The notes under the pieces: model-generated
What the model saw: the letters and a program-made list of their open reading frames with translations, nothing else
The model's database searches: none
Told to the model about the DNA's origin: nothing
Part shown: piece after piece, positions 1 through 8,109 of the stretch
How positions within the stretch are numbered: the first letter of the stretch is position 1
How the letters are laid out: every line of letters starts with the position of its first letter
NCBI GenBank assembly: GCA_021029095.1
Contig: JAJOHG010000578.1
Span: forward strand, 1-13,123
Reading direction: 5' to 3'
Source: Phellopilus nigrolimitatus
Taxonomy: Eukaryota; Basidiomycota; Agaricomycetes; Hymenochaetales; Hymenochaetaceae
Length of the DNA stretch: 13,123 nt
Translations under genes and position numbers: made by a program

Positions 1-360
1 ACTGTGAAGCGCAGGGCGCAAGACTATGAAGAGCAAAGGCGATGAATAGCAAGACTATGCTAGCTACTGAACAAGGAGGTCAAGCTGGGGCTTAAGGTCC
101 CAGCGATGTACCTATATACTATGAGGCTGACTATGATGTCAGCGGAGCTATGGAGTCATGCGCAGCATGACATGAGGGGAGCGTGAGGGAAAGGCCCGTA
201 AGGGGCATGTACAGTGGAACATGGAGTGAGGCAGTGGAGCATGGAGCGGGGAGCACCTAGGAGGGGCACGTACAATGAGGAAGGGGTCAGGCCATGAACT
301 AAGGGAAAGGTAATGGAAAGGTGAAGGGCCTGACTAAGCAAGGAGGGAATGATGTAAGGG
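1..360. repeat. Purine-rich low-complexity region with degenerate short repeats
   Basis: The plus strand is dominated by A and G, with recurring ctatg, atgga and gagg words. An exact 11-nt direct repeat, gcaagactatg, occurs at 18-28 and 49-59. A looser pair, ggggcatgtacagtg and ggggcacgtacaatg, lies near 200 and 255. A 61-codon minus-strand frame (156-341) is a by-product of this composition and resembles no protein. No gene is supported here. It may be a decayed minisatellite or the edge of a transposon-rich tract. Confidence 0.5.
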
Positions 361-393
361 GGATCGTCGTGAGGTAAGCAAGGTAAGTTCTAA

Positions 394-585
394 CACCTTT
401 CTTGTGTGGACAAAGGCAAAAAAAAGTTGAAGTATACTGTTTGGAGAAATGCATAAGAAAGTTAAAAAGTGATTTGGATAAAAGTGTCCAAGAGTGTTAA
501 ACTATATTGCATGGAGAAAGCCACAATAAAATAAAACAACTAATCAACTCACCATGGGGGGATTCTAAGTGGATGCCCGCAGTGT
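394..585 (+). repeat. Repeat unit A1
   Basis: This is the leftmost full copy. It starts CCTTTCTTGTGTGGACAAAGG and ends near GGATGCCCGCAGTG. Its reverse complement matches the B units at 1041-1233 and 1234-1402 over nearly the whole length. It and the B unit ending at 1402 therefore sit as ~190-nt inverted termini of a ~1-kb segment (394-1402). I could not identify a convincing target-site duplication next to them. Confidence 0.75.
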
Positions 586-756
586 CCAGGCCAATGTACA
601 AGTCCTAAATAGAAGTGTGTTACTCTTCAAGCTGCCAACACCTGAAGGACAACCACTTCCACCCCACATCATCTTCCTACAGACCCCAGTGGTACTACAA
701 GCAATGACTGATATGTACCCTCAAATATGTTTGAAAGAGAATAGATCTCTGATTGG
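586..756 (+). other. Unique insert between repeat units, open in one frame
   Basis: This is non-repeat sequence between unit A1 and the deleted B fragment. A plus-strand frame without a good ATG (569-826, reading from a GTG) stays open through it and is proline- and leucine-rich, with a stretch near PLPPHIIFLQTPVV. It begins and ends in repeat DNA. I do not recognise it. It may be cargo of the ~1-kb inverted-repeat segment or a captured exon fragment. Confidence 0.3.
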
Positions 757-1040
757 TTACACTGCAGGCATTAATACTTTTGGACACTTTTATCCAGCTT
801 GTTTTTTTAACTTTCTCCAAAGGTGAAAAAAAAAGTTAAAGTATATTGCTTGGAGAAAGGCATAACACTGTGGGCATCCACTTAGAATCTTCCCATAATG
901 AGTTGAATAGTTCAACTGAGCCTTTCTCCAAGTAATAAAATTTAACACTTTTGGACACTTTTATCCAAATCGTTTTTTTAACTTTGTTATGCTTTTCTCC
1001 AAACAATATACTTTAACTTTCTTTTCACCATTATCAAGCC

Positions 1041-1233
1041 TACACTGCAGACATCTACTTAGAATCCCCCAATGGTGAGTTGAATAGTTGTTTTATTTAA
1101 CTGTGGCTTTCTCCACACATTATTCTTTAACACTTTTGGACAATTTTATCCAAATTGTTTGCTAACTTTGTTATGCCTTTCTCCAGACAGCATACTTTAA
1201 CTTTCTTTTTGCCTTTGTCCACACAAAAAAGGC
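1041..1233 (-). repeat. Repeat unit B2, the most complete copy
   Basis: This unit shows all the parts of the family. It has the ATGGTGAGT block near the start, a TGTGG/CCACA hairpin (1102-1106 with 1113-1117), a TTTGGA/TCCAAA hairpin (1135-1140 with 1149-1154) and three GCCTTT-type boxes. It joins the next unit through GGCTTACACTG, so the units abut almost without a spacer. Confidence 0.75.
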
Positions 1234-1619
1234 TTACACTGTGGGCATCCACTTAGAATCCCCCCATGGTGAGTCAATTAGTTGTTTTATTTAGTTGTGG
1301 CTTTCTCCACACATTATAGTTTAACACTTTTTAACTTTGCTATGCCTTTCTCCAAATAATATATTTTAACTTTCTTTTTGCCTTTGTCCACACAAGAAAG
1401 GCCACAACTTGTCCAACTTTCGATGGACGAGGTGTCCTAACGCTAGAATTCCAGTCACAACTTTACGAATTGGCATCTTTACGAGTGCGCACTCTATCTC
1501 TCTTCTTTGCTTTCAATCTTACTCATAGTGCTTCTTAGATATCCTTGCTCAAAGAGATGACGGAAAGCCAATCTCAAGAGGAGATACAGGATGCTATGAT
1601 AAAAACATGCCTTTGTTAA

Positions 1620-1815
1620 GCCTTTCTTGTGTGGACAAAGGTGAAAAGAAAGTTTAAGTATACCAATTGGAGAAAGGCATAACAAAGTTAGCAAACAATT
1701 TGTATAAAAGTTTCCGAAAATGTTAAACTATAATATGTGGAGAAAGCCACAATTAAATAAAACAACTAATCAACTTACCATAGGAGAATTCTAAGTGGAT
1801 GCCAGCAGTGTAAGG
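1620..1815 (+). repeat. Repeat unit A2
   Basis: This full-length copy is separated from the rest of the cluster by a 217-nt non-repeat spacer (1403-1619). It carries more private changes, such as TTTCGGAAAC where other copies have TTTGGACAC, so its central hairpin is broken. Its donor-like block reads ATGGTAAGT on the minus strand, where the B copies at 1041 and 1234 read ATGGTGAGT. Flanks are ttgttaa on the left and taaggc on the right, with no clear duplication. Confidence 0.7.
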
Positions 1816-2160
1816 CTGGCAGCCTGCAAATTCTGGTGTGCTGTCTGTGCCAAGCAGTGACCATGTTGTCCAGTTTACAGTCCCATAGACTAGTTTTGTG
1901 GACTGAGCCCCACAAGGCTGCCTGATGTGACCCTCAAGCAAAGCCATCTGTTTGTGTTGTAGTTTTCATAGCTTAGTGATTTTGAAGCAATGAGATGAAG
2001 ACGAAAAAACAAAAAACAAGTAGAATTCTTGTCTGACCTGCTGAGCTCTGAGGCAAATGGATAGGGGAAAAAGTACATGCATGGCACTACAGTGCCACTA
2101 CTTATACTATATGGACTGATAAGAAACAAATAAACAATAATGACACAACAATTGAGCTCA
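1816..2160. other. No gene supported
   Basis: This is mixed-composition sequence to the right of repeat A2. A short perfect palindrome, TGGCACTACAGTGCCA, is near 2081. Short minus-strand frames run through it, but none has recognisable motifs or an exon-like structure. Confidence 0.4.
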
Positions 2161-2657
2161 TCATTCCAACAGCACACACACGAGTATGCTTTTATTGAAT
2201 GCCAGCCTGCAGGGCACAATGCTGGTGCCCGAGTCCACACGCAGCAGCATGAGCTTCTGGAGCGATGCCGAGCCTGCAGATGCCTCACTCTTGGTGGCCA
2301 TGGCTGATATGCCCATGGCACTCAGGTTGACCTCCATCACACTCACTGTGTCCTGAGGTCTGCCCAGCCACCACGGACAACTACAGTCGTGCTGCATGCG
2401 ATCCTCAAAAGTGTGCGTAAGCGACACAACACACAACACACTGGAAAAGTCAAACACAAGCTGCACACGCAGCAGCTCATGGTGCATCTGGAAGCAGACC
2501 TTTGCATCGCTGCCACTGCTGCACCACCAGCAGTGGCTCGCGCTTGACATAGTGGTTGAATTGCCATGAGGCGAGGAAACTGGCTCACATTTGCTGTCAC
2601 TGCCAGTGGAGTAGTGCCCAGCCGGTCAGCTTTTACATAACACTCAGTCACATACAT
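2161..2657 (-). pseudogene. Unrecognised broken coding-like frames
   Basis: Two overlapping minus-strand frames, 2657-2343 and 2550-2161, together look like one coding stretch with a frame change near 2500-2550. The second begins with a Cys/Trp-rich piece (HCWWC) and continues through a plausible mixed-composition protein with SVMEVNLSAMG and KLMLLRVDSGTS. Base composition is richer in G and C than the flanking repeat DNA. An AATAAA lies at 2196-2191 on the minus strand, upstream of the stop, which argues against an intact gene. Short internal similarity exists around ACACGCAGCAGC, seen twice about 230 nt apart. I do not recognise a family. Alternatives are transposon cargo or chance open frames. 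Confidence 0.25.
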
Positions 2658-3167
2658 GCAGAGGGGTAAAAAAGAAATGTTAGATACAAGCCGGAAGGCT
2701 CACGAGGAAAGGTGTGACGTGTGGCGGTGTCATGTGGCTGTGACTCTTCCCCATTCTAAGGCATACGTTCCCACACTCTTTGTACACTTTCCGACTACTT
2801 TGTAATGGTGACCGTGACAAATCTGCACAGCCACTAGGGTGAAAACGTAGGACGGGCGATGTAAGAGTCACACTTAAACATTGTTAACCATTAGCTGGTC
2901 TCAAACTTGTAGCATACATGGCAGTGTGTGCTACATGTATACAATAGTCACGGGGGAAAAGGAAATAATTACTGCGCATGTGATGGAGATAATGTATAAA
3001 CAATTATCAACTTGAAGTAGATTTCAACATATTTATGATTATTTTTATATTCATTCCAATCTTCAGCTTCAGGACGGAGGATTGTACGTACAACAAAAGA
3101 CGAGTCGTGAGCGGCCTATATCCTTGTTCTACAGCCAGGAGTCTACGAGTATCATGCCAGTGGAAAG
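2658..3167. other. Non-coding; downstream part is the probable 3' region of the DUF6533 gene
   Basis: No gene is supported. The right-hand part lies just after the stop of the minus-strand membrane-protein gene. It turns AT-rich around 3060-3020, where the minus strand reads GAATATAAAAATAATCATAAAT, a plausible fungal cleavage and polyadenylation area though no AATAAA is present. An imperfect inverted repeat, GTAGCATACA with TGTGTGCTAC, lies at about 2910-2936. Confidence 0.35.
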
Positions 3168-5376
3168 TTACGGAGTAGCGATAGGGCGCCCGTCAGAGCA
3201 ATGATGCTCATCAGCATCATCGTCAATACGGCGCTGGAGTGCTTCAGGCGAGTTGGCATGTAGTCGATGAATTAGATCGTGTTCTGCATGATAGAGAGGA
3301 TTGATGGGGTAGAGCGATCGAGCAGATGAAGAAGCTTTGGACGATGAGGACGAGCTCCCGGGCTTTTGTCGTTCGTGGTGGAAAGATGGATCAAGATTAA
3401 GCAGCAGACTTCAGTGTCACAATGTAATGCCTACCTGCGAGTCTTTCATTTCCTCTGTTAGTCTTCGATCCATTTGCACGCATGCTTGGAAGCTCTCCAT
3501 CTCTGATGTGTTTCTAAAATCGCGCATCTCCCCAGGATCAGTCGTTTCGGTGGCATTGCTCGCGAAATCGATAGAAACTAGAGGAACCCGCCAGTAGTCG
3601 TTTACTCCAGTTTCCGCAGAGACAGATCGAAGATTTAGAATCATCCGCGAGGAGAGCACCGAATGAAAGATCCGTTGCATCCTGCACGTAGGATTTTGAT
3701 TTGCTTATAAAACAAGGCCGATCAATATTACTCACATGATTAAGAGATCGTAATAATCGCCCTGTAACATTGCATCAGAAGATTAGTTTGTGCTAACTCG
3801 GAAAAAAAGTAGAAGAGGACGGGTCGTACACTTGTGCTATCCCTCAGTAATATCATAAAGTTCGCCATTGATAAAGCTAGGGGAAAATTTGAGCCATTCA
3901 AACGTCTTTCAGATGGATGCTTCGTTAGTGTACCGAATAAGCAGAAGAAATACATCAATCCTAATAACGACGGATATCTGCTTAGTTTCTTATACTTCAG
4001 ATGTACCGATCATGCTCACCGTCTCTATAAAATATTGTTAGAAGCGGGCCTGGTTGTATATTATCGCGCCCTGATTATAGTCAGCTAACATCCAACGGAG
4101 AAAAATGGTCTTCGAAGTGCAGACATTCTTTTACACCCTTCCATAGTGTTAAGAACACGATCACTACGAGCGACGTTAGTTGCACGCATTGATTGATGAT
4201 GGAAAGAGAATATTATACCACATTCTAAAGACATGAGCCCTGTGAATATCAAGAACGTCACGTTAACGTTTGCGGTAGTTAACAGAACGCAAGGTATGAT
4301 TTCTGGAACGGTCGATCGCCAGACTTTTGATTGAGTAGGTGAGTGACTTTGTTCACACTGCCTAATAATTTCGGCCTTACTTGTCGACCCACTCGCGCTT
4401 CTAATATATGCAATGATGAAAATGACAAAGCTTAGCTTCGTCATGATATAAAGCGTCGATGAATAGATATTTTCCAACGAAAATCAATGTTGAAAGATCA
4501 TACTCACAAGTGTTACAGAAATAAGCGTAGAAAGAATGTACCTTGACCTTCCCCACAATGCGTACGTGCGCAAGGACATAATAACTGGAAAGAAGTCAGA
4601 AAGTCAGGTATTTGCATTGATGAAATAAGGGCGAACAGAACCTCCAGCGATAATAACACAAACACCAAACGAGTCTTTCAGATAATGGTAACGAAATTTG
4701 TCTTATAAAATCTTCGGGAGTTCATTTGATTCTGACGAACTTACATGTGGAGGCGTTGTAAAATTTGTTGCAAAGCTAACAAGTTTCTCTTGAGCTTTAT
4801 TTCCAGCCGATCATGATACCACGTACATTTGTGCCCAGGTTTGAATGAAACAAATCTGAAGATGGATGGAGAATATTAGTTCGCATCTGATCAAATCTAA
4901 AGCTCGACAGAAATGCGAAATCGACGCACAGACAAGCATGAAGGACGTGTCTATGAAAGCTGGGTACCTCGTTGCAAAGAAGAGAATGTTTCCGGTGTTC
5001 AACTTTGATTTCCAAATAAGCTCGACCTTCGGATATGTCAAATCTAACTGCTCTTAGTGATAAAGACAGGACAGGAACCTCGTCACCGAACGTTATCAGA
5101 TAATCGTACGCCTGGAATTTCACAATGAGGTCCGAGCATCAACAAAAATCATTTAAGCTAAACGACTTACAAGTACGGCAACACTGGCAACTGTTGGACA
5201 CATTGAGCCTATCAGTATTGTTTCGCCGTTGTAATGAGGAAAGGAGCAAATTCACTGTTTACATACTGCAAACAAGTATACATCAGAATTGAGCCAATAA
5301 GGTCACATTAAAAAAAAGGCAAAGCTACCTGAACGACATGGCTGTGACGTATAAAACCGGAAATTGTTTCAGTCAT
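3168..5376 (-). CDS. DUF6533-domain seven-helix membrane protein, 18 exons
   Basis: Predicted membrane protein of a large basidiomycete family with no settled function. Exons (minus): 5376-5329, 5265-5256, 5190-5171, 5111-5079, 5026-4930, 4855-4827, 4775-4745, 4674-4642, 4584-4508, 4435-4381, 4323-4219, 4163-4125, 4070-4020, 3960-3934, 3876-3830, 3761-3736, 3681-3435, 3362-3168, giving 389 residues with all phases consistent. Family marks in order are YDYLITFGDE, VELIWKSK, RYPAFIDT, LRTYALWGR, ECVIVFLTLWKG, FYRDG and RIFHSVLSSRMILNLR. About seven hydrophobic helices are followed by a hydrophilic tail. The start ATG gives an N-terminus running into HVVQYVN, typical of the family. No frameshift is needed. 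Less certain are the 57-nt in-frame intron 10 (4380-4324) and the Ser-rich last exon. If intron 17 is not spliced, the protein ends at 3417 with VGITL. Confidence 0.85.
5256..5265 (-). other. 10-nt micro-exon of the DUF6533 gene
   Basis: Exon 2 contributes TAT GTA AAC A. It is needed to join HVVQ (exon 1) to IASVAVL (exon 3) in the order expected of DUF6533 N-termini. Reading straight on from it meets a stop near 5215, and skipping it would shift the frame. Flanking introns are 63 nt (5328-5266, ending TTGCAG) and 65 nt (5255-5191, starting GTGAAT and ending AACAG). Confidence 0.7.
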
Positions 5377-5460
5377 ATTCCGAGTTCACTATTTAAGCCT
5401 GCTTTGAACACTGGCAAGAACGTAGAGGGTGGATAGACGCAGATTCGGGGCTTGGACGTC

Positions 5461-5467
5461 CTTTATA
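5461..5467 (-). promoter_or_regulatory. TATA box candidate for the DUF6533 gene
   Basis: The minus strand reads TATAAAG about 85 nt upstream of the ATG at 5376. This is a good TATA consensus at a suitable distance for a short 5' leader. Nothing else in the 5377-5460 leader stands out. Confidence 0.5.
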
Positions 5468-5760
5468 GATGGGAGACGGGGAGATGGGTCCTGTCAGAAT
5501 CACATCTGATCATGAAATAAATCTGATGCACTCGTCGGCGGATACAAACCTTGGATGATTCAGTTATATACTGCCCTCTCGGGAGCAGATGATAGTAGAT
5601 AATAATGGATACATCGCCGAACAGTACGCAAGTAGGCATCCATATGAAGAGGATTCTTTCAGTAAAGGCATGACACTTACATTCATACGACGTCTTCACA
5701 GCTCCGATCTGTCATATCAGAATCTTGGGGTTGACTTCGACATTAGGAAATGATCCAAGG

Positions 5761-6063
5761 ATGAAGAGGCTAGACCGTGAAATAAAGGTATATAATGTCG
5801 ACATCCAACGGACCTCCAAATTCCAGAGGACAAGACGATCAAAGCGTTTGAAAGCAATAGACCAGAATGAAAAACAAGCATGCGCGTGGATAAGTTCACA
5901 ACGTGAAGCGTTTAAACTTTACGCGCTTGCTAATAGTGGTAACTATTAGCAAGCGCGTAAACGCGTGAATAAAGCCCAACAGACGCGCACAGCAGAAATC
6001 GAGTTAGCGCAGGAAATCAATGAGATAAGGAATCAAAATACAGGTGGTATCCATATGGGATAA
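5761..6063 (+). pseudogene. Coiled-coil-like frame interrupted by one stop
   Basis: From the ATG at 5761 a frame reads 62 codons to a TAG at 5947-5949, then stays open for 37 more codons to TAA at 6061-6063. Both halves are rich in Lys, Arg, Gln and Glu with helical character (for example EIELAQEINEIRNQ after the stop), so they look like one former coding stretch. The TAG lies inside the right arm of the 5918-5961 palindrome. An alternative is an exon of a larger spliced gene: AATACAG|GTGGTA at about 6052 could be a donor. I do not recognise a family, and the frame could be fortuitous. Confidence 0.35.
5918..5961. repeat. Perfect palindrome, 20-bp arms and 4-nt loop
   Basis: The left arm at 5918-5937 (TTTACGCGCTTGCTAATAGT) is exactly reverse-complemented at 5942-5961, with loop GGTA at 5938-5941. 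The match stops sharply on both sides. It lies between the DUF6533 promoter and the 3' end of CCT2. There is no T-tract and this is a eukaryotic context, so it is not a bacterial-type terminator. Confidence 0.95.
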
Positions 6064-6260
6064 GTGGTCATATAAGTCTTTTGGCTTCAGTTGCATCGGA
6101 CGCTTTGCAGGTAGGGTACTTGTAGGTTTCATGCGATGTCCTTGCACGCTTGTCAAAGTAGGAGGATCAAGTCAAATGCCAGTCCCGCCTCAGAGTAAAG
6201 TTACATTGTAGAGTATCGCGGCGTAGATTCATCTATCATATACCGTAAATTTTAGGCGGC

Positions 6261-8109
6261 TCAGTGTGCTTCGCGCTTCCGCGGTGCAGCGCGCAAAATA
6301 GTGTCCACCCTGCGTACATCCACGAATTTAGCAACAATGAACAAACAAGAAAAGACGGTCGACTTTAACTTACCTTAGGATCATCTCTGTCGCCTCGCTC
6401 GCGCTGATGACGACCTGGCGCTTGAGCTTGTAGCTCTCCGTCACACCCAGGCGGCGCATCGAGCCAACGACGCCCTCCATCAGGTCCAGCCCCGCATCGC
6501 TCACGCCGTCGTAGTGCGCTGCCCGCAGACGCGAAACGAGGTCCGCCGAGTCGAGTCCGGCGTTATCCGCGAGGACGGTTGGGATCGCACGCAGGGCCCG
6601 CGCGAACGCCTCGGCCGCGAGTGCCTGTTTGCCCGCGACGCGCCGCGCGGCGTCCTCCGCTGCGCAGCTCATGCGCATCTCCGCGCATCCACCGCCGAGC
6701 GTCACGCGCGTATCGCGCACGGTCTGTGAGAGCACAGAAAGGGCGTCGTGCAGCGAGCGCTCGGCCTCGTCGACCATCTGCGTCGTCGACCCGCGCAGTA
6801 CTACCGTGCATGCTTGTCCCGCGGCGACACCGGAGAACTTGATCAGCTGCGAGAGTTCAGTCGTAAGTCACTAGTCGAAATTAAAATAAGAGCGTCAGAC
6901 CTTGTCTTCACCGATCATGATCTCCTCGATGAGCTCGCATCGACCAAGTTTTACCTTGTCAGGGTGGTCGAATGTGCTCGTGATCTCGCCGCCAGTAACG
7001 AGAGAGAGCCGCTCAACACCCTCGAAGTCCGCATGCTCGATCGACACTATACCGTGCTCGGCAAGTAGCGACTCGGGGTAGTTGTATATGAGCTGCCGAT
7101 TCACAAAGCAGTTGATGCCGTGCGACGCGATTGCCTTCACTTTGTCTTTCATTTTTTCCTTCTCGGCACGCTCCAGCTCGGCCAGCTTCCCCGTGCTGTC
7201 GACTTTTACCCGAGCACCGAACACCTTGATCTTGTCGGTGTCCATAGCTGTGCATAAGGATGGTCAGCTTTCGACGAAACGAGCGCGCATACAATAGGCG
7301 TACAAGTATTTGCGATCAAAATTTTGGCATTCTCCAGGCGTTTAGGGCAATTGACGCCGATGGACTTGTCAAGGATGAAACCCTCGTCTAGATAAGAATC
7401 TGTAAGCTTTCCGCCGACTTTTTTGATGATCTGGATGTGGTCAAGGTCTGTTGAGCCTTGTAAACGGAGAACAGCGTCGACAGCGAGATTCGCGAAGTAG
7501 TCTTTGTCTTGCGACAAAACTTTTGAAGAAAGTGTCGTCCGTGCAATGTTGAAGAGGTCTTCTCGGAAAGTAGTCGGATCTGACCTGTGAATAGACATGA
7601 TTAGAATTTGAAGCAACATTACAGAAGATCACTCACGAATGGTCGACAGCCGAGTCCTCGAGCGCCCGCAGTGCTGCAGCACTTGCAATCCTGTAGCCCT
7701 CTACGATCGTCTGTGGGTGAATCTTGGCCATGACGAGTTTTTCCGCCTCACGCAGAAGCTCTGCAGCAAGCACACACACGCTCGTCGTACCGTCCCCGAC
7801 CTCGTCATCCTGCACCTTCGAGATGTTCACGAGAATCTTCGCAGCAGCATTGTCGAGCTGGATCGACTTTAAGATTGTCGCACCATCGTTCGTGACATTT
7901 ATGTCTCCTGTCGATGCTGATTGCAGGATTTTGTTCATGCCCTTGGGGCCCAAAGTCGATTTTACGAGATCGCCGAGCGCGAGGGCGCCGACGAAGGACG
8001 AGAGACGCGCCGACTCTGCCCTCTCCTCAGTAGCCTGCATTTTCCTTAGAGAATGTTCGAGACAAATGTTCTGAGCACCCACCTCGTCTCCGAAAATGTT
8101 CATCGACAT
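6261..8109 (-). CDS. CCT2: T-complex protein 1 subunit beta (CCT2), complete
   Basis: One of eight subunits of the cytosolic TRiC/CCT chaperonin, which uses ATP to fold actin, tubulin and other proteins. Exons (minus): 8109-8083, 8034-7637, 7584-7304, 7247-6901, 6846-6374, 6309-6261, giving 524 residues, close to the family's usual ~525-535. ATP-site motifs are present: [15 protein letters not shown] (32-46), VTNDGATIL (56-64), GDGTTS (89-94) and GGGCAEM (402-408). The beta-type [10 protein letters not shown] (439-448) is also seen. The apical part carries [16 protein letters not shown], split from SMDTDKI by intron 3. The frame is intact throughout. The first ATG begins MSMNIFGDE as in fungal orthologues; a second in-frame ATG lies two codons on. 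Intron 1 (8082-8035, 48 nt) is in frame without a stop, and intron 4 has an unusual GTCTGA donor. It is divergent from the ATPase gene. Confidence 0.97.
8035..8082 (-). other. 48-nt in-frame, stop-free intron of CCT2
   Basis: The intron runs GTGGGT to TGCAG on the minus strand. Removing it joins NIFGDE directly to [11 protein letters not shown], the expected N-terminus of fungal CCT2. Keeping it would insert 16 residues (starting VGAQN) with no stop and no frame change, so a gene finder could read through it. Confidence 0.85.

Larger units (their letters stand above)
391..1815. repeat. Cluster of ~190-nt dispersed repeats in both orientations
   Basis: Copies in one orientation (A) are at about 394-585 and 1620-1815, with a fragment at 821-865. 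Reverse-complement copies (B) are at about 865-1040, 1041-1233 and 1234-1402, with an internally deleted one at 757-821. The three B units are head-to-tail and nearly contiguous. Each full unit runs from ACACTGYGGGCATCCACTTAG to a GCCTTTGTCCACACAAGAAAGGC-like end, when read in B orientation. The box GCCTTTSTCCA recurs about three times inside a unit. Copies differ by scattered substitutions and short deletions; B at 1234-1402, for example, lacks the central TTTGGA/TCCAAA stretch. No transposase is visible. A non-autonomous MITE-like or foldback element is the simplest reading. Confidence 0.8.

Noticed and set aside
391..1402. CRISPR-like array
   Set aside because: Units are ~190 nt, diverged, and occur in both orientations without regular short spacers, in a fungal genome.
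391..1815. LTR retrotransposon or autonomous DNA transposon
   Set aside because: The units are too short and of mixed orientation for a standard LTR pair, and no reverse transcriptase, integrase or transposase motif is visible in any frame nearby.
3201..3220. Palindrome ATGATGCT/AGCATCAT
   Set aside because: It falls in the last DUF6533 exon, where it comes from an Asp/His-rich codon run, so it is probably incidental.
5463..5699. Small minus-strand gene upstream of the DUF6533 gene
   Set aside because: The 78-codon frame starts with a non-ATG codon, contains a GTAAGT donor near its start, and has no recognisable domain. It also overlaps the TATA candidate.
5918..5961. Palindrome as an intrinsic transcription terminator
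   Set aside because: There is no T-tract after the stem, and the intron-rich context is eukaryotic, where such terminators are not used.
6514..7068. Long plus-strand open frames opposite CCT2
   Set aside because: They are antisense shadows of GC-rich CCT2 exons with Arg/Ala-rich products and no domain, while the minus strand reads as an intact CCT2.
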